Source of the DNA: Algibacter pacificus
GTDB lineage: Bacteria > Bacteroidota > Bacteroidia > Flavobacteriales > Flavobacteriaceae
Length of the DNA stretch: 64,000 nucleotides
Direction of reading: 5' to 3'
Assembly: GCF_008033385.1 (NCBI RefSeq)
Contig: NZ_VOGY01000003.1
Location: forward strand, 372,001 to 436,000
The notes under the pieces are model-generated. The model saw only the letters and a program-made list of their open reading frames with translations, had not been told where the DNA came from and made no database searches. Made by a program: the position numbers and the translations under genes. Of the stretch, positions 51,846 through 61,056 are shown one piece after another. The first letter of the stretch is position 1; every line of letters starts with the position of its first letter.

Positions 51846-52481
51846 ATGACTTGTATTTTTAAATTTTATAAACACAAACTATGTGCAATAGTTTTTATAT
51901 GTTTTACAACGTTTAGCTTTTCTCAAAGCCGGACAAGCGATTTTACAGCGCAGTTTGCTTTAGGTGTTAACAGCCCGTCTAGCGATGGTTTTGTAACGGG
52001 TTTCGAAGCGAATTCCGTTAATTTTCCCACGATTAATTTAGGGCTGCAATATATGTTTAAACCGCTGTTTGGTGCAAAACTAGATTTAGGTTATAACAAA
52101 TTTTCAAATTCGGAAAACTCATTAGAATTTAAAACAAATTATACCCGTATTAATGCGCAATTGGTTTATAATGCTTCAGATGTACTGGGTTTCTCGTCAG
52201 ATTGGAAGATGTTTTTACATGCGGGGCCTGGGATTTCCTGGATAAAACCTATGGGGAATTATGCGCAAAATAAAACAGATTTTTTAAATGGCGTAACTGG
52301 GCTAGAATTTCATTATGCAAGGTCGTATAAAGTTTCGTGGTATTTAGATGCGTCGTATGTTTTTGGATTTGGAAAAAATTTCGGACCTATTTATGATAGC
52401 TATGGATCTTTTGATGGTAATTTATTAACGATAACAATTGGCGCTTCGGTTTCGCTAAGTGGTTGCAGATATTGTAATTAA
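51846..52481 (+). CDS. Outer-membrane beta-barrel protein
   Basis: The 211-residue protein is taken from the ATG at 51846 (MTCIFKFYKHKLCAIVFICF); the frame is open further upstream, but that part overlaps the divergent flippase gene and lacks a signal. A signal peptide ends near TTFSFSQ. Alternating hydrophobic strands (TINLGLQYMFKPLFGAKLDL, NLLTITIGASVSLSG) form an OmpA-like eight-stranded barrel. Function unknown. The stop overlaps ruvC by one base. Confidence 0.8.
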   Translation: MTCIFKFYKHKLCAIVFICFTTFSFSQSRTSDFTAQFALGVNSPSSDGFVTGFEANSVNFPTINLGLQYMFKPLFGAKLDLGYNKFSNSENSLEFKTNYTRINAQLVYNASDVLGFSSDWKMFLHAGPGISWIKPMGNYAQNKTDFLNGVTGLEFHYARSYKVSWYLDASYVFGFGKNFGPIYDSYGSFDGNLLTITIGASVSLSGCRYCN

Positions 52482-53050
52482 TGAAACAAGAAAAAATTAT
52501 TTTAGGGATAGATCCTGGCACGACTATTATGGGTTTCGGACTTATAAAAGTGGTGGGTAAAAACATGCAGTTTCTTCAAATGAACGAGTTGGATTTAAAA
52601 AAATACAGCGATCATTATTTAAAATTAAAACTCATTTTTGAAAGAACGATCGAACTTATCGATACCCATAATCCCGATGAAATAGCCATTGAAGCACCGT
52701 TTTTTGGTAAAAATGTGCAAAGTATGTTGAAATTAGGGCGTGCTCAAGGTGTGGCTATGGCTGCGGGTTTAAGTCGCGAAATTCCTATTACAGAATATTT
52801 GCCAAAAAAAATAAAAATGGCCATTACCGGAAATGGAAATGCGAGTAAAGAGCAGGTGGCTAAAATGCTTCAAAGTTTATTGGGTTTAAAAACACTTCCT
52901 AAAAATTTAGATTCTACCGATGGATTGGCGGCGGCTGTGTGTCATTTTTATAATTCTGGGCGGGTAGAAATTGGTAAAAGTTACACAGGTTGGGATGCTT
53001 TTGTTAAGCAGAATGAAAAGCGTGTGGCTAAAAGAACTTTAAAAAAATAA
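52481..53050 (+). CDS. ruvC: Holliday junction resolvase RuvC
   Basis: The 189-residue nuclease has the four acidic residues of RuvC: Asp in GIDPGTTIMGFG, Glu in IAIEAPFF, and the two Asp in LDSTDGLAAAVCHF. It cuts Holliday junctions with RuvAB. It starts in the stop codon of the barrel gene (TAATG), so the two are translationally coupled, as in other flavobacteria. Confidence 0.95.
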   Translation: MKQEKIILGIDPGTTIMGFGLIKVVGKNMQFLQMNELDLKKYSDHYLKLKLIFERTIELIDTHNPDEIAIEAPFFGKNVQSMLKLGRAQGVAMAAGLSREIPITEYLPKKIKMAITGNGNASKEQVAKMLQSLLGLKTLPKNLDSTDGLAAAVCHFYNSGRVEIGKSYTGWDAFVKQNEKRVAKRTLKK

Positions 53051-53105
53051 AGTGTTAGATAAAAAGAAACCTCAAAGCAGTGAACCTTCCGAGACATCGA
53101 AAAAA

Positions 53106-54293
53106 ATGGGAGCTGCCATTTATATTCATATTCCGTTTTGTAAACAAGCTTGTTTTTATTGCGACTTTCATTTTTCAACCTCGTTAAAAAAGAAAGTCGA
53201 TTTAATTCAATGCTTGGTAAAAGAGTTGGAATTAAGAAAAAATACGCTAAAAAATTTAACTATTGAAACCATTTATTTTGGTGGCGGAACACCAAGTTTG
53301 TTAACGGTTGAAGACATTCAGCTTTTAATTGATACGGTTTATAAAAACTATCATGTTGTAGAAAATCCGGAAATCACGCTGGAAGCTAACCCGGACGATT
53401 TATCCGATGCCGTTATTCTTCAGCTTGCTAAAAGTCCCATAAACCGTTTGAGTATTGGGATTCAATCTTTTTTTGAAGACGATTTGAAAAGTATGAATCG
53501 GGCACATAATGCCGAAGAAGCCAAACATTGTTTGGAGGAAGCTACCAAGTATTTTGATAATATTACCATCGATTTAATTTACGGCATTCCAAATATGAGT
53601 TTAGAAAAATGGAATGATAATTTAGACATCGCTTTTGGTTTTGGCATTAATCATATTTCCAGTTATGCCTTAACGGTAGAGCCTAAAACGGCTTTGGATA
53701 CTTTTATAAATAAAGGAATCTATCCGCCAATAGACGAAAGTTTGGCTTTGCAACATTTTAATCATTTGGTTGAAAAAACCGAAGAAAACGGTTTTGTGCA
53801 TTACGAAATTTCAAATTTTGGAAAACCTAATTATTTCTCGAAACACAATACCAGTTATTGGCAAGGAAAACCGTATTTAGGTATTGGGCCGTCGGCGCAT
53901 TCATTTTATAATAGCACACGGAGTTGGCATGTTTCAAACAACAGCAAATATATTCAAGCGATTCAAAACAATGAATTGCCGAACACGGTTGAAATTTTAT
54001 CAAAAAACGATCGGTTTAACGAGTATGTTATGACGGGTTTACGAACCATTTGGGGTGTGTCATTAAATAGAATTGAAAATGAATTTGGCACCGAGTTTCT
54101 TCAGCATTTAAAAAAATATTCGAATAAATTTTTAAAAGAGGAATTATTGATTATTTTAAATGAAAAAGAGCAAATAACTCATAATAAAAAGGATAGCATT
54201 TTCGAGGTTTCCGTAAAGGGAGATATTTTGAAAACGACACAAAAAGGAAAATTTCTTGTTGATGGAATTGCTTCCGAGTTGTTTATGATTTAA
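53106..54293 (+). CDS. hemW: HemW (radical SAM haem chaperone)
   Basis: The 395-residue protein from the ATG at 53106 starts MGAAIYIHIPFCKQACFYCD, the CxxxCxxC 4Fe-4S motif of radical SAM enzymes. HemW-type features follow: YFGGGTPSLL and EANPDD, and a C-terminal HemW domain. HemW transfers haem to respiratory enzymes rather than acting as an oxygen-independent coproporphyrinogen oxidase. A GTG 54 bases upstream extends the frame by 18 residues with no family similarity. It follows ruvC closely. Confidence 0.92.
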   Translation: MGAAIYIHIPFCKQACFYCDFHFSTSLKKKVDLIQCLVKELELRKNTLKNLTIETIYFGGGTPSLLTVEDIQLLIDTVYKNYHVVENPEITLEANPDDLSDAVILQLAKSPINRLSIGIQSFFEDDLKSMNRAHNAEEAKHCLEEATKYFDNITIDLIYGIPNMSLEKWNDNLDIAFGFGINHISSYALTVEPKTALDTFINKGIYPPIDESLALQHFNHLVEKTEENGFVHYEISNFGKPNYFSKHNTSYWQGKPYLGIGPSAHSFYNSTRSWHVSNNSKYIQAIQNNELPNTVEILSKNDRFNEYVMTGLRTIWGVSLNRIENEFGTEFLQHLKKYSNKFLKEELLIILNEKEQITHNKKDSIFEVSVKGDILKTTQKGKFLVDGIASELFMI

Positions 54294-54307
54294 CTATATT
54301 TGATGAT

Positions 54308-55060
54308 ATGCAAACAACAATTCAATACAATTCTAGAAAACTTCAAATAGATTTAAAAAAACCAATTGATATTTCGATAGCAATTGATGCCTCTAAACAA
54401 AATGTAAATGCGTGGTATATTGGCGAGCCAACTATTGCGCCCGTTCAAGAAGGCGAGCGCATTGCAAGTGTAAAAGCGGGTTCGGCTATTAATTTTAATA
54501 ATATCTCTTTTAATCCGCACGCGCACGGTACACATACCGAATGTGTGGGGCATATTACAGAAACTGTACATTCTGTAAACCAGAGTTTAAAACAATTTTT
54601 CTTTTTGGCCGAGGTGATTACTGTGGCGCCAGAACGTATAAATGACGATTTTGTGATTTCTAAAAAGCAACTGAAATATGCCTTAGGAAATAAAAAACGT
54701 GATGCGGTAGTAATCCGTACTTTACCAAATACTAAAGAAAAATTATCTAGGCAATATTCTAACACAAACCCAACGTATTTGTTGGAAGAAGCGGCTATTT
54801 ATTTAAAGGAAAAAGGCGTAAAACATGTATTGGTCGATTTGCCAAGTATTGATAAAGAGCAAGATGGTGGCGAACTTTTAGCTCATAATGCCTTTTGGAA
54901 TACTTCTGGGAAATTGAGGTTTGATGCCACCATAACAGAGTTTATTTTTGTTCCTAATACTATTGAAGATGGGGAATATTTTTTAAATCTTCAAATAGCA
55001 TCTTTTGAAAATGATGCCGCGCCAAGTAAGCCTGTTTTGTATAAAGTTGAGTCGGTTTAA
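54308..55060 (+). CDS. Cyclase-family (kynurenine formamidase-like) metal hydrolase
   Basis: The 250-residue protein contains HAHGTHTECVGHI, the metal-binding motif of the cyclase/formamidase family (usual HxGTHxDxPxH). The fold binds zinc or manganese and hydrolyses an N-formyl or cyclic amide bond; the second half of the motif is changed (ECVGH rather than DxPxH). The substrate is unknown. A TATATTTG box at 54295-54302, next to the hemW stop, would allow its own short transcript. Confidence 0.85.
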   Translation: MQTTIQYNSRKLQIDLKKPIDISIAIDASKQNVNAWYIGEPTIAPVQEGERIASVKAGSAINFNNISFNPHAHGTHTECVGHITETVHSVNQSLKQFFFLAEVITVAPERINDDFVISKKQLKYALGNKKRDAVVIRTLPNTKEKLSRQYSNTNPTYLLEEAAIYLKEKGVKHVLVDLPSIDKEQDGGELLAHNAFWNTSGKLRFDATITEFIFVPNTIEDGEYFLNLQIASFENDAAPSKPVLYKVESV

Positions 55061-55078
55061 TCTATTAAAAATGAATTA

Positions 55079-55687
55079 ATGGAAGCGTTTTTAGGAATTA
55101 TAATAGGGGTTTTATTTAGTTTGGCAGGGGTAACCTATTTTAAATCTCGAAATAATAAAAATGTAGTCAATGCGCAGTCGGTTTTGTTACTCGACAAAAT
55201 TAAAAAAGTATGTAAATTTATTACTGTTGAAGGTGATTTTGCTGAAATTTACCATTATGAAGATGTGAAAGCGCGATTTTTAAAATTGGTAAGTAGTCGA
55301 AAAAAAGCATTGGTTATTATTAATGCCAAAGCGCATATAGGTTACGATTTGGCTAAAATTGAATTAGAAGCCGATACCCAAAACAAGAAAATTATTTTAG
55401 GGCATTTTCCACAGCCAGAAATTTTGTCGATAGAAACCAATTTGAATTATTATGATAAATCTGACGGAATTTTTAATAGGTTTGAAGCTTCCGATTTAAC
55501 AGGGTTACATAAAGAAGCCAAACGTCATATTGAAGATAAAGTGCCCGAAAGCGGACTGATTCAAGTGGCGCAAAAAGAAGCTTTAGAAACCATTTTACTT
55601 ATGGAAACTATTGTAGAAACCATTGGTTGGAAATTAGATTATTCGGCATTGGAACTTCAGGAGAAAAGTAAAAAGTTGATTAAATAG
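55079..55687 (+). CDS. DUF4230 protein with an N-terminal membrane anchor
   Basis: The 202-residue protein has one N-terminal helix (AFLGIIIGVLFSLAGVTYF) and a soluble DUF4230 domain (VCKFITVEGDFAEIYHYED, then KKALVIINAKAHIGYDLAKI and HFPQPEILSIE). Function unknown; the soluble part probably faces the periplasm. It lies 18 bases after the cyclase-family gene in the same direction. Confidence 0.88.
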   Translation: MEAFLGIIIGVLFSLAGVTYFKSRNNKNVVNAQSVLLLDKIKKVCKFITVEGDFAEIYHYEDVKARFLKLVSSRKKALVIINAKAHIGYDLAKIELEADTQNKKIILGHFPQPEILSIETNLNYYDKSDGIFNRFEASDLTGLHKEAKRHIEDKVPESGLIQVAQKEALETILLMETIVETIGWKLDYSALELQEKSKKLIK

Positions 55688-55736
55688 TTTTTTTTCTTCT
55701 TCAAATAATTTAAAACGTCAATACTAACCGCTTAAA

Positions 55737-56102
55737 ATGAATATCGAACAACTCCGCGATTACTGTCTTAAAAAGAAAGGCACTACTGAAGATTTTCCTT
55801 TTAATGAAGATGCGTTAGTCTTTAAAGTTTTAGGAAAAATGTTTGTTTTAACGAGCTTGTCGAAGTGGGAATACGGCGAAGCATCTATAAACTTAAAAGC
55901 CGATCCGGATTATGCACAAGAACTTCGTGCCGAATATGCAAGCATTCGCCCGGGATTTCACATGAGTAAAAAGCATTGGAATACTATAGATATTTATAAA
56001 AGTGAATTACAGGCGGCATTTATTTTTCAACTTATAGATCATTCTTATGATATGGTTTTAAAAGGAATGAGCAAAAAAATGCGGGATTCTTTAATAGACT
56101 AA
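55737..56102 (+). CDS. MmcQ/YjbR family protein
   Basis: The 121-residue protein has the YjbR fold signature: MNIEQLRDYCLKKKGTTEDF at the start, FKVLGKMFVLTSL, and the closing GFHMSKKHWNTI. The double-wing fold resembles DNA-binding domains, but no DNA target is known. It is 49 bases after the DUF4230 gene. Confidence 0.92.
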   Translation: MNIEQLRDYCLKKKGTTEDFPFNEDALVFKVLGKMFVLTSLSKWEYGEASINLKADPDYAQELRAEYASIRPGFHMSKKHWNTIDIYKSELQAAFIFQLIDHSYDMVLKGMSKKMRDSLID

Positions 56103-56223
56103 TTTTAATTGAAGATTCCTTAGTGTTTTGCGGTTTTTTTTAAGTAATAAAAATAATACGGAATTCTAAATTTGTTCATTCTCGAATTTTACTGTACTAT
56201 TGCAAAATCAAAAAAATATACTT

Positions 56224-56802
56224 ATGAGCGTTTTACAAACATTACAAGAGCGAAGCAATTCTAGTTGCGAATTATGTACATCTAAAGAAGATTTAAAACA
56301 ATACACGATTCCACCATCGTTAAATGAAAACGTAGCAAACGATGTTTTAGTTTGTAAAACCTGTTTAGATCAAATTAATGGAGAGGTCGATATGGATCCA
56401 AACCATTGGCGTTGTTTAAATGATAGTATGTGGAGCGAGCACGTTGCCGTACAAATTATGGCATGGCGCATGTTGCAAAGGTTAAGGGATGAAGGTTGGC
56501 CAAAAGATTTGTTAGATATGATGTATCTAGATGACGATGCCATGGCTTTGGCTAGAGCAACTGGAGAACATGAAGAAGCGGCTAATAAAATTATTCATCG
56601 TGATGCAAACGGCGTTATTCTAGAAGCTGGTGATAATGTGGTTTTAATTAAAGATTTAAAAGTAAAAGGATCTAGCATGGTTGCTAAACAGGGTACTCCC
56701 GTTAGAAATATTAGATTAGATCGTGAAAATGCCGAATATATCGAAGGTAAAGTTGGTGCGCAGCAAATTGTTATTATTACTAAATTTGTGAAGAAAACTT
56801 AA
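56224..56802 (+). CDS. PhnA-domain zinc-ribbon protein
   Basis: The 192-residue protein taken from the ATG at 56224 (MSVLQTLQERSNSSCELCTS) has an N-terminal zinc ribbon (CELC and CKTC pairs) and a C-terminal PhnA domain: GDNVVLIKDLKVKGSSMVAK, then RNIRLDRENAEYIEGKV. PhnA was linked to phosphonate use but the family is broader, and no phosphonate genes are near. An upstream TTG adds 8 residues of no value. Confidence 0.88.
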   Translation: MSVLQTLQERSNSSCELCTSKEDLKQYTIPPSLNENVANDVLVCKTCLDQINGEVDMDPNHWRCLNDSMWSEHVAVQIMAWRMLQRLRDEGWPKDLLDMMYLDDDAMALARATGEHEEAANKIIHRDANGVILEAGDNVVLIKDLKVKGSSMVAKQGTPVRNIRLDRENAEYIEGKVGAQQIVIITKFVKKT

Positions 56803-56879
56803 TTTGGAATTTAATTCTAATTAAGGTTTTCAAAAAAAGCATACTTAAAGGTCCGGTAATAATTAAAATAAAAGAAATT

Positions 56880-57176
56880 ATGAACAAGCACTATCTGCAA
56901 TCAAAAATAAAATCTACAGGTGTAGCCTATTTACTTTATTTTTTATTATTCGGAACGCACTATGCTTATTTAGGGAAGTGGGGTTTACAAATATTATTTT
57001 GGATTACTTTAGGTGGTTTAGGAATTTGGGCTTTAATCGATTTGTTTACCATACCAGGAAAAGTAGCGCGCTACAATGCGAATATATTTAAACAAATTGA
57101 AGCCATAGAGAAAAAAGAACGTGATAAAGAACAAGCCAGACAAATGGCTATGTTTAATGCAGCCAAAGGGAATTAG
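56880..57176 (+). CDS. TM2-domain membrane protein
   Basis: The 98-residue protein has two close membrane helices (VAYLLYFLLFGTHYAYLGKW, then GLQILFWITLGGLGIWALID) and the DLFTIP end of the TM2 domain, then a basic helical tail (about 67-98). Function unknown. It is the last gene of this stretch, followed by a terminator. Confidence 0.9.
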   Translation: MNKHYLQSKIKSTGVAYLLYFLLFGTHYAYLGKWGLQILFWITLGGLGIWALIDLFTIPGKVARYNANIFKQIEAIEKKERDKEQARQMAMFNAAKGN

Positions 57177-57203
57177 TAATTTCTGTTGTTTATAAAATTA
57201 AAG

Positions 57204-57262
57204 AAGCATTCAAGCTTTTTAACTATTAATTTAACGGTTAAAAAATTTGAATGCTTTTTTGT
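57204..57262 (+). terminator. Terminator after the TM2 gene
   Basis: AAGCATTCAA pairs with TTGAATGCTT (57204-57213; 57247-57256), continued by TTTTTAAC with GTTAAAAA inside; a T run follows. Confidence 0.8.
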
Positions 57263-57503
57263 GTCTAATTTTAAGTGAAATTACAGTTTTGGTAAATTTT
57301 TAAGAATTTTATTATCATTAATACTTTATCGAGTTAAAATTTATAAAAACCTTAAGTTAATTTGCTTTAAAATTTTGATACATTAGAAGTCGGAAATAAA
57401 TTATATTTATTAAAGATAAATAAAGGGCTTTATTGAGTTGTCTCCAATAACGTCTAAACGCATTTGATTTCAAACAAAACTAAACACCATTAAATAATAA
57501 GCC
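57263..57503. other. Leader region of acs
   Basis: This AT-rich stretch has no gene. It must contain the acs promoter, but I could not find a clear TAnnTTTG box. Confidence 0.4.
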
Positions 57504-59411
57504 ATGAGTAATTATCACATTAAACATTTAGAAGAATATTATCAAGTTTACAGAAAATCTGTTCGCGAACCCGAAAATTTTTGGGAAGAAATTGCGGAAG
57601 AACATTTTATGTGGCAGAAAAAGTGGGATAAAGTGCTTAGTTGGGATTTTTCAAAACCCGAAGTAAAATGGTTTGAAGGGGCGCAATTAAATATTACCGA
57701 AAACTGTATCGACAGACATTTACCAACACGAGGCGATAAAACGGCAATTTTATTTGAGCCCAATAATCCGAACGATCCCGCCGAGCATATTACATACAAT
57801 CAGTTGCACGCACGTGTCAATCAATTTGCTAATGTTTTAAAAAGTCAAGACGTAAAAAAAGGCGATCGTGTTTGTATTTATTTACCTATGATTCCCGAAT
57901 TGGCCATTGCTACTTTGGCTTGTGCCAGAATTGGAGCTATTCACTCGGTAGTATTTGCTGGGTTTTCATCAACCGCTTTATCAACTAGAATAAACGATTC
58001 CGATTGTAAAATCGTGATTACCAGTGATGGGTCATACCGTGGTTCTAAATCCATCGATTTAAAAGGTATTGTAGATGAAGCTTTGGAAGATTGTCCGGGG
58101 GTAAAAAATGTGTTAGTTGCAAAACGTATTCATACGGATATCCATATGGAAGCTGGACGCGATAAATGGTTGCAACCACTTTTAGATCAAGCATCGCCAG
58201 TTTGTAAAGCAGAACTTATGAAGGCTGAAGATCCGTTATTTATTTTATACACATCGGGTTCTACGGGCAGACCAAAAGGGATGGTGCATACCACTGCAGG
58301 TTATATGGTTTACACGGCATATACGTTTAAAAATATATTTCAATATAAAGAAAATGATGTGTATTGGTGTACTGCCGATATTGGTTGGATTACAGGACAT
58401 AGTTATATTGTTTATGGACCATTAGCCAACGGAGCAACCACTGTAATGTTTGAAGGCGTACCAAGTTATCCCGATTTTGGACGTTTCTGGGAAATTGTTG
58501 AAAAACATAAAGTCAATCAGTTTTATACGGCACCAACTGCAATTCGTGCTTTGGCAAAACAAGGCCCGGAGTTGGTTGAAAAATACGATTTATCTTCATT
58601 AAAAGTTCTCGGTTCTGTTGGTGAACCGATAAACGAAGAGGCTTGGCACTGGTATAACGATAACGTGGGGAAAAGAAAAAGCCCCATTGTTGATACTTGG
58701 TGGCAAACAGAAACTGGCGGTATTATGATTAGTCCAATACCATTTGTAACACCAACAAAACCTACTTATGCCACTTTACCGTTTATAGGTATTCAGCCCG
58801 CTTTAGTGGATGAGGAAGGTTGCGAGTTAAAAGGGAACCAAGTAGAAGGACGTTTATGTGTTAAATATCCATGGCCAAGTATGGCACGAACTATTTGGGG
58901 AAATCATCAACGTTATAAAGATACCTATTTTTCAGCTTTTGAAAACAAGTATTTTACCGGAGATGGTGCTTTACGTGATGAGGTTGGCTATTACAGAATT
59001 ACCGGTAGAGTCGATGATGTTATTATTGTTTCTGGACATAATTTAGGAACCGCTCCAATTGAAGATGCTGTTAATGAACATCCAGCGGTTGCAGAATCGG
59101 CTATTGTTGGATTCCCACACGATATTAAAGGAAATGCCCTTTACGGATATGTTATTCTGAAGGATTTTGGTGAAACCAGGGATCAGAATAACTTAAGAAA
59201 AGAGATTAACCAAATGATTACTGAATCTATTGGGCCAATAGCCAAACTCGATAAAATACAGTTTACCGTGGGGTTACCAAAAACACGATCTGGTAAAATT
59301 ATGCGTCGTATTTTACGTAAAATAGCTAGTAATGATACTAGTAATTTAGGCGATACAAGTACGTTATTAAACCCGGAGGTTGTTCAAGAAATTATGGATA
59401 ATGTGTTGTAG
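57504..59411 (+). CDS. acs: Acetyl-CoA synthetase
   Basis: The 635-residue acyl-adenylate enzyme has the ATP loop YTSGSTGRPKGMVHT, the GSVGEPINEEAWHWY motif, the TWWQTETGG loop, and the C-terminal KTRSGKIMRR with the catalytic Lys controlled by acetylation in other bacteria. It makes acetyl-CoA from acetate, ATP and CoA. The nearby cNMP/CBS/DUF294 gene and exonuclease pair is often found close to acs. A terminator follows. Confidence 0.97.
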   Translation: MSNYHIKHLEEYYQVYRKSVREPENFWEEIAEEHFMWQKKWDKVLSWDFSKPEVKWFEGAQLNITENCIDRHLPTRGDKTAILFEPNNPNDPAEHITYNQLHARVNQFANVLKSQDVKKGDRVCIYLPMIPELAIATLACARIGAIHSVVFAGFSSTALSTRINDSDCKIVITSDGSYRGSKSIDLKGIVDEALEDCPGVKNVLVAKRIHTDIHMEAGRDKWLQPLLDQASPVCKAELMKAEDPLFILYTSGSTGRPKGMVHTTAGYMVYTAYTFKNIFQYKENDVYWCTADIGWITGHSYIVYGPLANGATTVMFEGVPSYPDFGRFWEIVEKHKVNQFYTAPTAIRALAKQGPELVEKYDLSSLKVLGSVGEPINEEAWHWYNDNVGKRKSPIVDTWWQTETGGIMISPIPFVTPTKPTYATLPFIGIQPALVDEEGCELKGNQVEGRLCVKYPWPSMARTIWGNHQRYKDTYFSAFENKYFTGDGALRDEVGYYRITGRVDDVIIVSGHNLGTAPIEDAVNEHPAVAESAIVGFPHDIKGNALYGYVILKDFGETRDQNNLRKEINQMITESIGPIAKLDKIQFTVGLPKTRSGKIMRRILRKIASNDTSNLGDTSTLLNPEVVQEIMDNVL

Positions 59412-59486
59412 GTTTAAATGAAAGGCGTAAGCCGTCAATAGTTTCTTTTTTTTACAAGATGCTATAACATGTACAAGTTAAAATTT

Positions 59487-59522
59487 CAGGGTTAAGTTGT
59501 GTAGCTTAACCCTGTTTTTTTC
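59487..59522 (+). terminator. Terminator after acs
   Basis: CAGGGTTAAG (59487-59496) pairs with CTTAACCCTG (59505-59514), then eight T. Confidence 0.9.
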
Positions 59523-59533
59523 AAAAAGTGATT

Positions 59534-59854
59534 TTATGTATTGTCTATACTTTTTTCAAAAAGCAAACCTCCTTTAAACATGCCTTTTAATACTGGGTGA
59601 ATTTCCTGTCCTAATGTTGATAAACTGTATTCAACCCTGGGAGGTACTTCGGGAAATACGGTTCTGTTAATTAATCCATCAACTTCTAATTCTTTTAGTT
59701 GTTTGGTCATCATACGTTCACTAATATCAGGCATTAGTCTTACTAATTCGCTATACCGTTTGTTTCCTTGAAAAAGGTGCAAAATAATAGTGCCCTTTCT
59801 TTTTCCTTTAATGGTATTTATAAAAGTATCTATGGGACAATAACTTTTTTTCAT
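59534..59854 (-). CDS. HxlR-family transcriptional regulator
   Basis: The 106-residue winged-helix protein starts MKKSYCPIDTFINTIKGKRK and has ILHLFQGNKRYSELVRLMPD, then ERMMTKQLKELEVDGLINR (recognition helix). The N-terminal Cys before Pro is the residue used by redox-sensing HxlR proteins such as YodB and HypR. It is divergent from an alcohol-dehydrogenase-type quinone oxidoreductase, its probable target. Direct repeats lie in the intergenic region. Confidence 0.9.
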   Translation of the reverse strand: MKKSYCPIDTFINTIKGKRKGTIILHLFQGNKRYSELVRLMPDISERMMTKQLKELEVDGLINRTVFPEVPPRVEYSLSTLGQEIHPVLKGMFKGGLLFEKSIDNT

Positions 59855-59892
59855 TTTTTTTATTGCTTTTACGTGTTATAAACAGTTAAAAC

Positions 59893-59923
59893 GGTACAAA
59901 ATGTTCGTATAGGTATAAAATGT
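59893..59923 (+). promoter_or_regulatory. Direct repeat, putative HxlR binding site
   Basis: GGTACAAAATGT (59893-59904) and GGTATAAAATGT (59912-59923) differ at one base and lie 19 bases apart, between the divergent hxlR and yhdH-type genes. Binding is inferred. Confidence 0.45.
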
Positions 59924-59997
59924 AAGCGCTTGTTTGGTGACATTTTTTAAACGAAATTTGATATAAAAATAAGGAAAACATATAAAAAATAACAATT

Positions 59998-60996
59998 ATG
60001 AATATGCAATCAACATATAAAGCTTTTAGAGTGGAAGAACGTGGCGATAATTATATATCTACTATAAAAGATATGCCTTTTACCAATTTGGTTGAGGATG
60101 AGTTGCTAATAAAGGTAAGTTACAGCTCCTTAAATTATAAAGATGCTCTGTCGGCTTCAGGAAACAAAGGGGTTACTAAAAACTATCCACATACGCCAGG
60201 TATTGATGCCGTTGGAATAATTGTTGCTTCTAAATCGGCTAAATTTAAAGTTTCGGATACCGTGATTGTAACAAGTTATGATTTAGGTATGAATACAGAT
60301 GGAGGTTTTGCACAGTATGTTAAAGTTCCAGCAAATTGGGCTGTTAAACTACCCGAAAACCTTTCCATGAAAGACGCTATGGTTATTGGTACAGCTGGAT
60401 TAACAGCCGGGATGTCTGTATTAAGATTAATTGAAATTGTGAAACCAGAAGACGGATCTATTATTGTTTCGGGGGCAACAGGTGGTGTGGGCTCTATGAG
60501 TTTAAGAATCTTAAAAAAAATAGGCTATACCACGGTGGCAATTACGGGTAAAGACACCGAAATTGAATTTTTGAAAACCTTAGGAGTAGACGAAGTTATT
60601 AGTAGAGAAGATTTTGAGAACATGGCAAATAAGCCGCTTTTAAAACCCATCTATGCTGGGGGTATTGATACCGTAGGCGGCGTAATTCTTGAAAATATTA
60701 TTAAATCAACTCATTCAATGGGGGTGGTTACTTGCTGCGGAAATGTGGCTTCTCCTAAACTGGATTTAACAGTGTTTCCTTTTATTTTAAGAGGGGTTAC
60801 TTTAATTGGTATAGATTCGCAAAATTACCCTATGCAGTATAGAGAAATTGTTTGGAGTAAATTATCGAATGAATGGAAGCCTAATAAATTAACCGAAATA
60901 TCAACAGAAATAGTTTTAGGGGAATTAAAAGAAAAAATAGATTTAATGCTTAAAGGAAAATTAAAAGGCAGAACGGTAGTTAAACTAGATGTATAA
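59998..60996 (+). CDS. YhdH/YhfP-type quinone oxidoreductase (AcuI-like)
   Basis: The 332-residue medium-chain reductase has SYSSLNYKDALSASGNKGVT, PHTPGIDAVG, the Rossmann IIVSGATGGVGSMSLRILKK, and no catalytic zinc ligands. YhdH/AcuI proteins use NADPH to reduce acrylyl-CoA or quinone-like enones. The next ATG at 60004 is a possible alternative start. The divergent HxlR gene suggests induction by electrophiles or redox stress. Confidence 0.9.
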   Translation: MNMQSTYKAFRVEERGDNYISTIKDMPFTNLVEDELLIKVSYSSLNYKDALSASGNKGVTKNYPHTPGIDAVGIIVASKSAKFKVSDTVIVTSYDLGMNTDGGFAQYVKVPANWAVKLPENLSMKDAMVIGTAGLTAGMSVLRLIEIVKPEDGSIIVSGATGGVGSMSLRILKKIGYTTVAITGKDTEIEFLKTLGVDEVISREDFENMANKPLLKPIYAGGIDTVGGVILENIIKSTHSMGVVTCCGNVASPKLDLTVFPFILRGVTLIGIDSQNYPMQYREIVWSKLSNEWKPNKLTEISTEIVLGELKEKIDLMLKGKLKGRTVVKLDV

Positions 60997-61056
60997 AGTA
61001 AAAAATGTTTTTTATGTAACACCATTTCATAGATTAAAAGGTATTAAAAGGGGCGT

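Noticed and set aside
52020-52481. RuvC and barrel gene as fused protein
   Set aside because: They overlap by one base in different frames; separate stop and start codons are clear.
54445-54765. 106-codon antisense frame in the cyclase-family gene
   Set aside because: Antisense shadow; the sense strand has clear family motifs.
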